Positions 7,981 through 17,843 of a stretch of DNA of 64,000 bases are shown here, piece after piece. Origin of the DNA: Sulfitobacter sediminilitoris (lineage in GTDB: Bacteria; Pseudomonadota; Alphaproteobacteria; Rhodobacterales; Rhodobacteraceae); assembly GCF_010667575.1 (NCBI RefSeq), contig NZ_JAABNT010000004.1, positions 265,156-329,155 on the forward strand. The letters are read 5' to 3'. A program made the translations under genes and the position numbers. The stretch's first letter is position 1; each line of letters opens with the position of its first letter. A model generated the notes under the pieces. The model worked only from the letters and a program-made list of their open reading frames with translations. It had not been told where the DNA came from and ran no database searches.

Positions 7981-8916
7981 ATGAAGACACGCAGACTTTC
8001 ACCGAACACAGGTGGGATCGAGGAAGCGGCAGCGCTTTTGCGCCAAGGGTTGCTGGTATCGTTCCCCACTGAAACGGTTTACGGCCTTGGGGCAGATGCC
8101 TGCAACGGCACGGCAGTGGCGCAGGTTTTTGAAGCCAAAGGCAGACCCACTTTCAATCCGCTGATCGTTCACGTGGCGGATATCGCACAGGCGCGCAGCT
8201 ATGTGCACTGGTCGGATGTGGCCGAGGTTCTGGCAAGCGCCTTTTGGCCTGGTCCGCTGACATTGGTCTTGCCGCTGAAGGACGGACACGGGCTGTCTGG
8301 TCTGGTCACCGCCGGTCTGGACACGGTAGCGATCCGGGTGCCAGCGCATCCAACAGCACATGCGCTGTTGCAGAACTTTGATGGACCGGTGGCAGCCCCC
8401 TCTGCAAATCCATCGGGGCGGATCAGCGCGACCACGGCCGATCACGTGCTGTCAGGGCTGGATGGCAAGATTGCGGCAGTGCTGGATGACGGCCCCTGCC
8501 CTGTCGGGTTGGAGAGCACCATCGTCGGACTTGTCGGGCCAGAGCCGGTATTGCTTCGTGCAGGCGGCTTGCCTGAGGAAGTGATTGAGCAAGCTTTGGG
8601 CCACCCCTTGGGTCAGGCGACCGGGTCAGAAATCACCGCGCCGGGTCAATTGACATCGCACTATGCGCCCGGCGCAACCGTTCGGCTGAACGCAAAAAAT
8701 CGACGGCCCGGTGAAGTGATGTTGGGTTTTGGCGCGGTTGCTGGTGATCTGAACCTGTCGCCAACAGGTGACCTCACCGAAGCAGCGGCAAATCTGTTCG
8801 AATTCCTGCACCAGTTGGATGCACGGCAACTGCCCATCGCCGTGGCGCCCATACCAAACACCGGCTTGGGTCGTGCGATCAATGATCGGCTGAAACGCGC
8901 AGCGGCACCGCGATAG
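7981..8916 (+). CDS. tsaC: L-threonylcarbamoyladenylate synthase, Sua5 type
   Basis: This 311-residue protein makes threonylcarbamoyl-AMP from threonine, bicarbonate and ATP for the t6A modification of ANN-decoding tRNAs. The catalytic domain shows FPTETVYGLGADA, KGRPTFNPLIVHV, AIRVPAHP, APSANPSGRIS and ESTIVGL. A C-terminal Sua5 domain follows, containing GQLTSHYAPG and ending NTGLGRAINDRL, so it is the long Sua5 form rather than short TsaC. The ATG at 7981 follows an AAAGAG element. An upstream in-frame ATG would reach back towards the divergent dehydrogenase and is less likely. Confidence 0.94.
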   Translation: MKTRRLSPNTGGIEEAAALLRQGLLVSFPTETVYGLGADACNGTAVAQVFEAKGRPTFNPLIVHVADIAQARSYVHWSDVAEVLASAFWPGPLTLVLPLKDGHGLSGLVTAGLDTVAIRVPAHPTAHALLQNFDGPVAAPSANPSGRISATTADHVLSGLDGKIAAVLDDGPCPVGLESTIVGLVGPEPVLLRAGGLPEEVIEQALGHPLGQATGSEITAPGQLTSHYAPGATVRLNAKNRRPGEVMLGFGAVAGDLNLSPTGDLTEAAANLFEFLHQLDARQLPIAVAPIPNTGLGRAINDRLKRAAAPR

Positions 8917-8919
8917 CCG

Positions 8920-9489
8920 TCATGCCCGTCCCGCAGAGGCCGACAGTACCAAGGGGTCAATCCCGAGCGAGCGCAGCGCGGCTTCCCATTTCTCGGCATC
9001 GGGCAGGTCAAAGACCAGTTCCTGCGTGGCGTCGGCTGTAAGCCAGCCATTCTGGGCAATCTCTCCGTCAAGCTGTCCCGGCCCCCAGCCTGCATAGCCG
9101 AGCGTCAAAAGTGCATGTGCCGGCCCACGGTCTTCTGCAATATCCTCTAACACATCCAGCGTCGCAGTCAGGGCGAAACCGCCCGGAATGACCAGCGTCT
9201 GCATGGCAGAGCGGTATTCGTCCGAATGCAGGACAAAGCCGCGCCCCGTCTCAACCGGACCGCCAAAGTGAACGGCAAGTTGGCGTTTAGCCGGACTGGC
9301 CTCTTCTGAGAGTTGGTCGAGTACGTTAGACAGGCTGACACCGGTGGCTGGCTTATTGATCACAAGCCCCATCGTGCCTTCTTCTGAATGGGAGGTCAGA
9401 AAGACAACCGTATGCGCAAAGCGTGGATCGCCCATGCCGGGCATCGCGATCAACAGTTTACCGGTCAGAGAAAGCGCCTCTTGGCTCAT
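8920..9489 (-). CDS. YqgE/AlgH family protein (UPF0301)
   Basis: This 189-residue protein starts [19 protein letters not shown]. The family features are [22 protein letters not shown] split around VVFL, then [22 protein letters not shown] and [15 protein letters not shown]. AlgH/YqgE proteins are widespread and act as transcriptional or stress-related factors in some species; the biochemical function is unknown. I place the start at 9489 because homology begins there. An in-frame upstream extension to 9564 adds residues without similarity. It converges with the Sua5 gene, three bases apart. Confidence 0.9.
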   Translation of the reverse strand: MSQEALSLTGKLLIAMPGMGDPRFAHTVVFLTSHSEEGTMGLVINKPATGVSLSNVLDQLSEEASPAKRQLAVHFGGPVETGRGFVLHSDEYRSAMQTLVIPGGFALTATLDVLEDIAEDRGPAHALLTLGYAGWGPGQLDGEIAQNGWLTADATQELVFDLPDAEKWEAALRSLGIDPLVLSASAGRA

Positions 9490-9643
9490 TGGGTCGCCCG
9501 TGTTTGGGAACATCTTTGCGCCAAGGATGCCTGTCCCAGCTGCACCATGCAAGGCCATTGGCATCGGTCTTTCGATCCGATGCGAAACATGGCTGATGCA
9601 AACGTGACTTGGCAGAGTGCGTCAGATAGCCCATCTAGGGGTC

Positions 9644-10453
9644 ATGATAACCCGTTTCCTAACAGCCCTTGCCCTTGGATGCGCCACGGCCCTGCCGCTT
9701 GCCGCTGGCGACCGTTTCGAGACGCCCGTGAAGGGCGAAATACTGACCGGCTGGCAGCAGCCTGATGGCACGCGGATAGCAGCCTTGCGGCTGACACTGG
9801 CCCCCGGATGGAAGACGTATTGGCGCACGCCCGGTGATGCGGGCATCCCGCCATATTTTGACTGGTCAGGCTCTGACAACCTTCGCGGTGTGGGCATCAC
9901 CTGGCCTGCCCCAGAGGTGTTTCTGACCGCGGGAATGCGCACCATCGGATATTCTGGTGATTTGATCCTGCCGATTACATTGGCCCCTTCACGCGCGGGC
10001 CTGCCCATGACGATCACAGCGAACCTCGACATCGGCGTGTGCAGCGACATTTGCGTGCCACATCAGATGACACTGACCGCTGTCATAGACGACACTAATA
10101 CCAAGCCAACGCCAGCCATTGCGGCGGCGCTCGCGGCACAGCCCTATACCGCAAAGGAAGCGGGCGTGACCTCGGCCACCTGCGCGTTGAGCGTTACGGC
10201 GGACGGGATGTCCATTCGGGCCACACTTGCCCTGCCGTCCACAGGTGGTGACGAGGTCGTTATCATTGAGCCCGGCCAGCCGGGCCTCTGGATGAGTGAA
10301 ACACGTACCAAACGCAGCGGCAAAACACTGACAGCGCAGGGCGAGATGATGGCAAGCGGGAACGGGCCAGTTGCTCTTGACCGCTCTGAAATCCGGATCA
10401 CCGTGCTGGGCAGGAAACACGCAGTCGATATCAAGGGCTGCCCGCCCGAGTGA
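9644..10453 (+). CDS. Secreted DsbD N-terminal (alpha) domain protein
   Basis: This 269-residue protein has a signal peptide (MITRFLTALALGCATALPLAAG) and is predicted to be periplasmic. It contains the DsbD N-domain pattern: LAPGWKTYWRTPGDAG, YSGDLILPI and the cysteine pair in GVCSDICVPH. In DsbD this domain passes electrons to periplasmic thiol proteins. Here the membrane DsbD-beta and thioredoxin-like gamma domains are both absent. Two more cysteines (about residues 181 and 266) may form a second disulfide. AGGGG lies only two bases before the ATG, so the start is moderately certain. It converges with the RND permease gene with no gap. Confidence 0.85.
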   Translation: MITRFLTALALGCATALPLAAGDRFETPVKGEILTGWQQPDGTRIAALRLTLAPGWKTYWRTPGDAGIPPYFDWSGSDNLRGVGITWPAPEVFLTAGMRTIGYSGDLILPITLAPSRAGLPMTITANLDIGVCSDICVPHQMTLTAVIDDTNTKPTPAIAAALAAQPYTAKEAGVTSATCALSVTADGMSIRATLALPSTGGDEVVIIEPGQPGLWMSETRTKRSGKTLTAQGEMMASGNGPVALDRSEIRITVLGRKHAVDIKGCPPE

Positions 10454-13400
10454 TCAGCTTATGCTGCGGCCACGCAAGATCGCAAAGGACAGCGCGGCAA
10501 TCACATAACCAGCTAACGCAACGCCTGCCGTACCGGCGATAAATAGCAACAGAGCTCCCGTCATCGGAGACAGGCTTTGCAGCAATGGCAGCGCGGCAGC
10601 AAATGCAGGGTGCAGCGCATCATACCAAGCCGCCCAACCCAATGTCAGTGCGCCCCATCCGATAATCATCGCCCACAACAAAACCAATCCAAACCGCATC
10701 GCGTTCACCGGGGCGCGCACCCCGCGCCGCATGGCCGCAATCTGACGCGAGAAATCGTGCTGCGTCGCAACCAGCGCAGGCACGACCAAAAGTACCAGCA
10801 CCATGCCAAATCCCAGACCGTAGACCAGCGTGATCACCGTGGGTTTAAGGAACTGGGCCTGCTGGCTTTGCTCGTAAAGCAGGGGCGCCATGCCCAGCAC
10901 GGTCGTCATCGTGGTCAGCATGACCGGTCGCAACCGGTCTGCTGCGCCATCGATGATCGAAGGAATGAGGCCGCGCGTTTCTGCGTATTCGTCGATGGTC
11001 GTTACCAGCACGATTGAATCGTTGATGATAATGCCCGTCATGCCCACGAGCCCCACGACCGTGAACATACTCAGCGGAACATCCCATAGATTATGACCGT
11101 AAATCGTGCCGACCAGCCCGAAAGGAATGATCGCCATCACCACCAGCGGGCGCGTCCAGCTGCCAAAGACCCAAGCCAATACAAAGTAGATGCCGGTCAG
11201 ACACAGGATCAGACCGGTCATGGCATCATTGAGGAATTCGTCCTCCTGTTCGCTTAACCCAGCCAGCCGGAATTCCACCTGACGTTCCGACGCAATGCGC
11301 GGCAGGATATCATTTTGCAGGGCATCCTGAACTTCGGTCGCACGGGACGGATCGTCTTCGGAGATATCACCAGTGACCGAAATCAGGCGGATACCATTCT
11401 CGCGCCGCACCGTTGAAAATCCGGTGCGGCGTTCCACGCTCACGATATCTGCCAGCGGCACATACAGACCATCCGGCGTCCGCATCTGCGTACGGTCGAG
11501 GAAATCGGCGGTCAATTCTCCTTCGGGCAGTTCCACCCGAATCGTGGCTGAACGCGGTCCTTCGGGATAGGTCGCCGCCTCGATCCCGCCCAAGCGGTGG
11601 CGCAGCGCCCGACCCAGCGTGTCGATGGTAAAGCCCAGCGCCTGCCCCTGCGGGGTCAGATCAAGGATCAGTTCCTCCTTGTCATATGCCAGATTGTCCT
11701 GCACCGCGCTGACCTCCGGGTAGAGCCTTAGCGCGTCTTGCAGGTCTTCTGAGGCCGCCTTGAGCGTATCAGTATCCGCCCCGTAGAACTGAACGTCGAG
11801 TGCATCACCGCCAGGCCCGGAACGCCAGCCCCGGAAGCTGACGGTTTCAGCCAGCGGATGCTGCACCACGCGGTCCTGCAATTCCCCCACGAAGGCAAAA
11901 CTGGAATAGGGGCGCAGGTCAGCGTCAATCAATTCAATCGAGATCCCGCCAAGCAGATCGTTGTCCTTGTTGTCCGCGCCTGCAAGGCCGTAGCCGGAAT
12001 TGCCGCCGATTTGCGCGATCACGTAATCAAGCGGGTTGGTGCCATGGCGTTCTTCATATTCCGCGCCCAATTCTTCGGTCGCACGCTGCATTTCGCGCAT
12101 CATGGCAAGGGTATCGCTGCGTGTAGCCCCTTCGGCCATGATGAAGTTACCCGTGACCGACCCGCGCTCAGGCGCATTGAAAAAGCGCCATTGGACATCG
12201 CCCTTAATGAAAAGCGCAGCTTGTGAAGCGAGGACGACAACAACGCTCGCCAAAACCACATATCGCGCCTTGATCACCCCGGCCATGAAAGGTCGAAACG
12301 CCTTTTCCCGGAGCCAGACGAAACCCGTGTTCACCACACGGCTTGGCACATCATACCAATGCCGCTTGTCTGCCGCCTTCATTGCGTGGGCCATGTGGTT
12401 GGGCAAAATGAGGAAACATTCGACCAGTGATGCCGCCAGAACCGCAATCACGGTGAAAGGGATATCGCGGATCAGATCGCCAAAACGCCCCCCCACGGCA
12501 ACCAGACCGAAAAACGCAATGATTGTTGTCAGCGTGGCGGCAAAGACCGGCATGGCCATCCGATTGGCGGCATTCTCTGCCGCCTGCATCGCAGTTTCGC
12601 CCATGCGAAAACGATGGTCAGTGTGTTCGCCCACAACAATTGCGTCATCCACCACGATGCCCAGCGTGATGATCAACCCAAAAAGAGAGACCATATTGAT
12701 CGTCAGCCCGCCCAGATACATCAGGGCAATCGCGGCCCCCATCGCAACCGGGATCCCTGCGGCGACCCAGAACGCGGTCCGCGCATTTAGGAATAGAAAC
12801 AGCAGGCAAATCACAAGGCCAAGGCCCATCAATCCATTGTCGATAAGGATGTCGAGGCGGCCTGTAATCGCAGCAGCCCGCGTGCGGATCAGCTCCAGCG
12901 TGACACTGGCAGGCAGACTTGCCTGCAACTCAGCGGCGACACGTTCGACGTCTTCCTGAATGCCGATGGCGTCACCCCGGTCAGAACGGTCCACGCGAAC
13001 GGATATCGCCGGATCAGGCCCAACAAAGAAACTGCGTTCGCGGTCGACACCTTCCTGACGAACGATCGCGATATCGCCAACCGTCAGCTTGGATCCGTCA
13101 GGGTTGGAGCGCAGCACAATGCTTGCAATCTCTCGGGCGGACCTCTTGGCGATGCCGGTGCGCACCCGCGCGTTGGCCCCGGTCACATCACCAGCGGGGT
13201 CGGCATCTACTTCTTCGGCAATGGCAGCCGCGATGTCGGCCATGCTGACGTCATAAGCGATCAGCTTGGCTGAAGGCACTTCGACGAGAGTCTGTGGCGC
13301 GGCGACGCCCTGTATCGTTGTCCGGGTTACACCTGCCGCGAAAAGGCGCGTGACAAATTCGTCGGCAAACCGTCCCAACTGTTCTGGCGCAAGCGGCCCG

Positions 13401-13852
13401 GTGATCACCACATCCGTCACCCGGTCGCGCCACGCACCCCGTCTGACGGAGGGGTCTTCGGCCTCTTCCGGCAATGTGGTGATGGCATCCACTGCCGTTT
13501 GCACATCGTTGGCCGCCCGCGCCATGTCCCAGCCCGGCTCAAAATCCAGGGACACGATACCCCGGCCCTCGCGCGAGGTACTTGAAGAGCTCTCCACGCC
13601 CTCGACCGACAGCAGCGCCGGCTCCAGGACTTGCACGATTGCCGCGTCAACGTCCTCGGCCCCGGCCCCGGTCCACACGGTTGTGACCGTCACGTTATCA
13701 ACGATCACATCGGGAAAGAACTGCGCCCGCATATTCGGCGCGGAAACGACCCCCGCTACCAGCAACACCAGCAAAAGAAGGTTTGCCGCCGTTCGGTGAC
13801 GCACGAAGTAGGATAGAACCCCGCCTGCGGCACCGGGAATTTTGCGTATCAC
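10454..13852 (-). CDS. RND-family efflux transporter permease (AcrB/MdtB-like)
   Basis: This 1132-residue inner-membrane pump uses the proton gradient to expel small molecules or metals. Visible features are TM1 (LLLLVLLVAGVVSAPNMRAQ), porter domains starting FFPDVIVDNVTVTTVWTGAG, the TM4 segment GLIITLGIVVDDAIVVGEH with the proton-relay Asp pair, and the second-half NDSIVLV segment. The usual pump ends near residue 1035. About 100 more residues follow, with two further hydrophobic helices. The adaptor gene ends three bases upstream. No outer-membrane channel gene is nearby, so a distant TolC-type protein is presumably used. Substrate unknown. Confidence 0.93.
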   Translation of the reverse strand: MIRKIPGAAGGVLSYFVRHRTAANLLLLVLLVAGVVSAPNMRAQFFPDVIVDNVTVTTVWTGAGAEDVDAAIVQVLEPALLSVEGVESSSSTSREGRGIVSLDFEPGWDMARAANDVQTAVDAITTLPEEAEDPSVRRGAWRDRVTDVVITGPLAPEQLGRFADEFVTRLFAAGVTRTTIQGVAAPQTLVEVPSAKLIAYDVSMADIAAAIAEEVDADPAGDVTGANARVRTGIAKRSAREIASIVLRSNPDGSKLTVGDIAIVRQEGVDRERSFFVGPDPAISVRVDRSDRGDAIGIQEDVERVAAELQASLPASVTLELIRTRAAAITGRLDILIDNGLMGLGLVICLLFLFLNARTAFWVAAGIPVAMGAAIALMYLGGLTINMVSLFGLIITLGIVVDDAIVVGEHTDHRFRMGETAMQAAENAANRMAMPVFAATLTTIIAFFGLVAVGGRFGDLIRDIPFTVIAVLAASLVECFLILPNHMAHAMKAADKRHWYDVPSRVVNTGFVWLREKAFRPFMAGVIKARYVVLASVVVVLASQAALFIKGDVQWRFFNAPERGSVTGNFIMAEGATRSDTLAMMREMQRATEELGAEYEERHGTNPLDYVIAQIGGNSGYGLAGADNKDNDLLGGISIELIDADLRPYSSFAFVGELQDRVVQHPLAETVSFRGWRSGPGGDALDVQFYGADTDTLKAASEDLQDALRLYPEVSAVQDNLAYDKEELILDLTPQGQALGFTIDTLGRALRHRLGGIEAATYPEGPRSATIRVELPEGELTADFLDRTQMRTPDGLYVPLADIVSVERRTGFSTVRRENGIRLISVTGDISEDDPSRATEVQDALQNDILPRIASERQVEFRLAGLSEQEDEFLNDAMTGLILCLTGIYFVLAWVFGSWTRPLVVMAIIPFGLVGTIYGHNLWDVPLSMFTVVGLVGMTGIIINDSIVLVTTIDEYAETRGLIPSIIDGAADRLRPVMLTTMTTVLGMAPLLYEQSQQAQFLKPTVITLVYGLGFGMVLVLLVVPALVATQHDFSRQIAAMRRGVRAPVNAMRFGLVLLWAMIIGWGALTLGWAAWYDALHPAFAAALPLLQSLSPMTGALLLFIAGTAGVALAGYVIAALSFAILRGRSIS

Positions 13853-13855
13853 GCC

Positions 13856-15307
13856 CTAGCCCCCCATCCGGCTTTCGATACGGGCGACCATGTTTGCGGG
13901 CACCCGTGGCTGCGCCAGTCTTGCTAGCACCCGCGCCTTGGCCTCTTCAGGCATTCTATCGTTGGCTTCCACAAAGGCCACGAGGCGAGCACGGCGCTCC
14001 TCTGAAAGCTCCAGCATCTCGGGTTCGCTGGAAATCGGGGTGTCGCGCTGCAATGGTTTTACCGCGATGCCGGCCCCCAGCAGGGGCGAGCGTGCCTCTA
14101 CCAACTGACGTCCGACGATTGGGCCACGGACCAACACGTCATCCCCCTGTCGGCGCAACATCTCAACAGGGATCGCTTCCAGCCGGTTCTCGCTGTCGAG
14201 CACCAGAACCTGACTGTCGGCCCCGATGGCTGAGGCAGGCAAACGCACTACGTTTTCAAGCACCGGTTCCTGCACGCGGACCGTGACGAAGTCACCGGGC
14301 TTGAAGCCCTTGGCGCTGTCCAGGAGGGCGAATATCAGCCGCCCCGTCGCGCCTTCGCCCGCGGCAGCGCTTGCACGGCTGATGCGCCCCTTGGCCACAA
14401 GGTCCACACCCGCTGCATCCAGCGTGGCGTTTATATCCGCACGGATCAACTGCCCGTCTTCATCCAGCAAACGCGCATATTGCGCGTTGGAAAGACGAAA
14501 TGACACCTCCAGATCGTTGGGATCAATCAATTCAGCCAAACGCTCATTGGGGGAAACCAGACGACCGACGATCACATCCGTGGCGGACAGGGTCCCGTCG
14601 AAAGGTGCTCTCAGCACTGTGTCTTCAAGACGCCGTTCAGCCTCGCCGCGTGCAATCTTGGCTCGCGCCAGACGGGTTGCGGCCTGATCCACCCGCGCCT
14701 CTGCCTGCGCAACCGCCTGGCGGCGGGAAACAACGGCCTGCCGCGCTTGCGATGCCGCAAGCTCTGCGGTCTCGGTCAGGCTGGCCGTGCCAACGCCGCG
14801 TTCAGCAAGATCGCGTTGCCGCTCAAAAGCACGCTCGCGCAGGGCCGCCTGTTCTGCAGAGGCGGCCAATTCGTCACGCGCCAGCACCAGCGACCGCGCC
14901 GCATCGCGCCCCTCAGCCTCGGCATCCAGAACATCGCTGGCAGCACGGTCCACGGCAGATTGTGCATCTGCGGGATCAAGCCGAACCAGCACCTGACCGG
15001 CCATCACGGTACCCCCGTCCTCAAACCCATCAGCCAGCTCGATCACGCGACCGCCATCTGCCGCGCGCAGTTCAAGCTGGCGGCGGCTTTGAACCTCTCC
15101 AAAAGTCTCAAGCACCGGCATCACATCAGATGCGCTGGCGTTGATCACGTTGACTGCAAAAATACGTTCCCGCGCTGTCGGCCCCTTTGGACCATCCGCC
15201 ATGCGTTCACGCACCGCGTCACCAATCAGCGTAATAGCAAAAACCAGCAGGCCCAGCGTCATTGCCGCCAGGAAAAGGCCAATCATGCTTTGACGCAGAA
15301 ACCGCAT
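13856..15307 (-). CDS. RND efflux periplasmic adaptor (membrane fusion protein)
   Basis: This 483-residue adaptor has an N-terminal anchor (MIGLFLAAMTLGLLVFAITL). It has a lipoyl-type half (ELADGFEDGGTVMAGQVLVRLDPADA) and a long alpha-helical hairpin rich in Ala, Arg and Glu (about residues 120-220). The second lipoyl half has the LRAPFDGTL motif, and beta-barrel and membrane-proximal domains follow. The last 60 residues (ELSEERRARLVAFVEAND...) form an extra helical tail. I chose ATG at 15307 with AGGA five bases upstream, rather than the TTG at 15325. It is the first gene of the two-gene pump operon. Confidence 0.9.
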   Translation of the reverse strand: MRFLRQSMIGLFLAAMTLGLLVFAITLIGDAVRERMADGPKGPTARERIFAVNVINASASDVMPVLETFGEVQSRRQLELRAADGGRVIELADGFEDGGTVMAGQVLVRLDPADAQSAVDRAASDVLDAEAEGRDAARSLVLARDELAASAEQAALRERAFERQRDLAERGVGTASLTETAELAASQARQAVVSRRQAVAQAEARVDQAATRLARAKIARGEAERRLEDTVLRAPFDGTLSATDVIVGRLVSPNERLAELIDPNDLEVSFRLSNAQYARLLDEDGQLIRADINATLDAAGVDLVAKGRISRASAAAGEGATGRLIFALLDSAKGFKPGDFVTVRVQEPVLENVVRLPASAIGADSQVLVLDSENRLEAIPVEMLRRQGDDVLVRGPIVGRQLVEARSPLLGAGIAVKPLQRDTPISSEPEMLELSEERRARLVAFVEANDRMPEEAKARVLARLAQPRVPANMVARIESRMGG

Positions 15308-15426
15308 CTTCGTCCTATCTTTCAAAGAAGTCTCAGCAAACTAACTTAATAGCCCGTCAGAAAATACCAAGTCATAGCTATTGAACGGGGATGGGGCATT
15401 TTTCCGTCGCCGCATAGCAAATTTTA

Positions 15427-15969
15427 TTATTTGCGACGCCGATGTTCATCCAGTCGCGGCATGATTTCCACGAAATTGCAGGGGCGGTGGCGGTAATCAA
15501 GCTGCTTTTGCAGGATTTCATCCCACGCGTCCTTGCAGGCACCCGGCGATCCGGGCAAGGCAAAGAGGTAGGTGCCGTTAGCGACGCCACCGGTAGCGCG
15601 ACTTTGTACCGCAGAGGTGCCGATCTTTTGCATGGAAACGATCGTGAACACCGTACCGAACGCGTCGATCTCTTTCTCATAGACATCACGGTGTGCCTCG
15701 ACCGACACATCGCGGCCCGTCAAACCGGTGCCGCCTGCGCTGATCACCACATCGATACCGTCATCCGCACACCACAAGCGCAATTGATCAGCGATCTGAT
15801 CCCGCTCGTCAGGCAGAATGTGCCGTTCAACAAGCGTGTGACCCGCGTCCTCGATCCGCGATTGCAGCACATCGCCAGATTTGTCCTGAGACCGGTCGCG
15901 CGTGTCTGAAACGGTCAGAACCGCGATGCGGACCGGAATGAATTCCATCGTTTCATCAATGCGGCTCAT
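15427..15969 (-). CDS. moaB: MoaB, molybdopterin adenylyltransferase-type protein
   Basis: This 180-residue protein of the MogA/MoaB fold adenylylates molybdopterin before molybdenum insertion. The signature ISAGGTGLTGRDVSVEA contains the GGTG loop. Also visible are VLTVSDTRD near the start and FALPGSPGACKDAWDEIL near the end. The length matches MoaB. The ATG overlaps the uracil-DNA glycosylase stop (ATGA), so the two are co-translated. With mobAB, fdhD, moaD and moaE it shows that molybdenum cofactor genes are scattered over this region. Confidence 0.94.
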   Translation of the reverse strand: MSRIDETMEFIPVRIAVLTVSDTRDRSQDKSGDVLQSRIEDAGHTLVERHILPDERDQIADQLRLWCADDGIDVVISAGGTGLTGRDVSVEAHRDVYEKEIDAFGTVFTIVSMQKIGTSAVQSRATGGVANGTYLFALPGSPGACKDAWDEILQKQLDYRHRPCNFVEIMPRLDEHRRRK

Positions 15970-16751
15970 GGGGTCTCCTTCTCATTCAGTTTGGCCTGAA
16001 GGTTCAGCAAATCGGCCCATGCCTCGCGTTTGAACTCTGGTGAGCGCAGCAGGTAGGCCGGGTGGAACATCGGTATCGCCGGGCGGCCTGCCGCTTCGGT
16101 CCAGATGCCGCGCAGGCGGGTGATGCCGCGTTTGCCCAGCAGGGCCTGACACGACCAATTTCCGACGATGACCAGCACCTCGGGCGCGGCTAGTTCAATA
16201 TGGCGCAGCAGAAACGGTTTCATCATCGCGATTTCATCAGGCTTGGGATCGCGGTTCTGGGGCGGGCGCCATGGCAGGACGTTGGTGATATAGACCGGGG
16301 CCTGTTCATCGGCACGACCCATGTTGATCGCGGCAAGCATCTTGTCCAGCAGTTGTCCGGCCCGGCCCACGAAAGGACGGCCTTCGCGGTCCTCATCGCG
16401 GCCCGGCGCTTCGCCCACCAGCATGACGCGCGCGCCCGGCACACCATCAGAGAAAACAAGATTGCGCGCGCCTTTCTTGAGGTCACAATGCTCGTAAGCC
16501 GCCATCGCCGCACGCAGTTCCTCTAGTGTTTGTGCAGCCATTGCAGCCTGTTCGGCAACGGCGACAGCATCCACCTTTGCGGGCTCAGCATTCATCGGCG
16601 TGGCCGCAGGCGAGGATGCTTTCTTTGGCTTTTCCACTGCCGCGGGCACATCATAGCGGTTGACTGGTGCATCCCCGATCGCCTCGGTCGCGCCAAGTTC
16701 AATCTGCCAGTCAAGCAGGGCAAGGTCATGATGAAAACTGGTTGATTCCAT
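15966..16751 (-). CDS. Uracil-DNA glycosylase, family-4-like without full Fe-S ligand set
   Basis: This 261-residue base-excision enzyme removes uracil from DNA. The active-site motif GEAPGRDEDREGRPFVG starts near residue 113. NVLPWRPPQNRDPKPDE and the C-terminal MFHPAYLLRSP (the His motif) follow. A 70-residue Ala/Pro-rich N-terminal extension precedes the domain. Family-4 enzymes bind a [4Fe-4S] cluster with four Cys. Here only Cys89 remains: Tyr86, Trp161 and Met177 lie where the other three should be, by my alignment. The gene is upstream of and coupled to moaB. Glycosylase function is likely; cluster binding is not. Confidence 0.88.
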   Translation of the reverse strand: MESTSFHHDLALLDWQIELGATEAIGDAPVNRYDVPAAVEKPKKASSPAATPMNAEPAKVDAVAVAEQAAMAAQTLEELRAAMAAYEHCDLKKGARNLVFSDGVPGARVMLVGEAPGRDEDREGRPFVGRAGQLLDKMLAAINMGRADEQAPVYITNVLPWRPPQNRDPKPDEIAMMKPFLLRHIELAAPEVLVIVGNWSCQALLGKRGITRLRGIWTEAAGRPAIPMFHPAYLLRSPEFKREAWADLLNLQAKLNEKETP

Positions 16752-16882
16752 ACATGCAGCGTACCGCCCAACGCAGCCGAGCTAAATCCCTCATCGCGCG
16801 AGACCGTAAACTGTCGCGGCGCCTTGCCGCCGCTGCATCCGGACCTTTATAAGACCTCAACAGCATCAGGGGTTGCGCTTTC

Positions 16883-17830
16883 ATGACTTTCGCTCACCGC
16901 CATCTGCTTGGCATCGAACACCTTAGCCAAAGCGATATCACCGCGATCCTTGATCTGGCCGATACCTACGCCGATCTGAACCGCCGCCCCGATAAACATG
17001 CGGACGCGCTGACGGGGCTGACGCAGATCAACATGTTCTTTGAGAACTCCACCCGCACGCAGGCCAGCTTTGAAATCGCGGGCAAACGGCTGGGCGCGGA
17101 TGTGATGAACATGGCGATGCAGGCGTCCTCCATCAAGAAGGGTGAAACTCTGATCGACACGGCCCTGACGCTGAACGCCATGCACCTGGACCTGCTGGTG
17201 GTCCGCCATCCGCAGTCGGGTGCAGTGGACCTGCTGGCGCAAAAGGTAAATTGCGCTGTGCTGAATGCGGGCGACGGGCGACACGAGCATCCCACGCAGG
17301 CGTTGCTGGATGCGCTGACAATCCGGCGTGCGAAGGGCCGTTTGCACCGCCTGAGCATCGCGATTTGCGGCGATATCGCGCACAGCCGGGTGGCGCGGTC
17401 AAACATCATGTTGCTGGGCAAGATGGAGAACCGCATCCGGCTGATTGGTCCGCCGACGCTTATGCCATCAGGCATTTCCGAGTTCGGCGTAGAAGTCTTT
17501 GACAATATGGAAGAAGGCCTGAAGGACGTCGATGTGGTCATGATGCTGCGCTTGCAGCGCGAACGCATGGATGGCGGGTTTATCCCGTCAGAGCGTGAGT
17601 ATTACCACCGCTACGGGCTGGACGCGGAAAAACTGGCCCATGCGGCGGATGACGCGATTGTCATGCACCCCGGCCCGATGAACCGCGGGATTGAGATTGA
17701 CGGAACGCTTGCCGACGACATCAATCGCAGCGTTATTCAGGATCAGGTAGAAATGGGTGTGGCGGTGCGTATGGCCGTTATGGACCTTTTGGCCCGCAAT
17801 CTGCGTTCCTCTACGATGGAACCAGCCTGA
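16883..17830 (+). CDS. pyrB: Aspartate carbamoyltransferase catalytic subunit
   Basis: This 315-residue enzyme joins carbamoyl phosphate and aspartate in the first committed step of pyrimidine synthesis. The carbamoyl-phosphate loop [13 protein letters not shown] is at about residues 53-65. [30 protein letters not shown] and a C-terminal [11 protein letters not shown] complete the family pattern. AGGGG lies nine bases before the ATG. It heads a plus-strand operon in which a degenerate pyrC-like gene follows, as in bacteria whose PyrB forms a complex with an inactive dihydroorotase homologue. Confidence 0.96.
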   Translation: MTFAHRHLLGIEHLSQSDITAILDLADTYADLNRRPDKHADALTGLTQINMFFENSTRTQASFEIAGKRLGADVMNMAMQASSIKKGETLIDTALTLNAMHLDLLVVRHPQSGAVDLLAQKVNCAVLNAGDGRHEHPTQALLDALTIRRAKGRLHRLSIAICGDIAHSRVARSNIMLLGKMENRIRLIGPPTLMPSGISEFGVEVFDNMEEGLKDVDVVMMLRLQRERMDGGFIPSEREYYHRYGLDAEKLAHAADDAIVMHPGPMNRGIEIDGTLADDINRSVIQDQVEMGVAVRMAVMDLLARNLRSSTMEPA

Positions 17831-17843
17831 AAGGACCACGGCC

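Noticed and set aside
16816..16833. GC hairpin before pyrB as a transcription attenuator
   Set aside because: The stem is only six base pairs and no T-run or leader peptide accompanies it.
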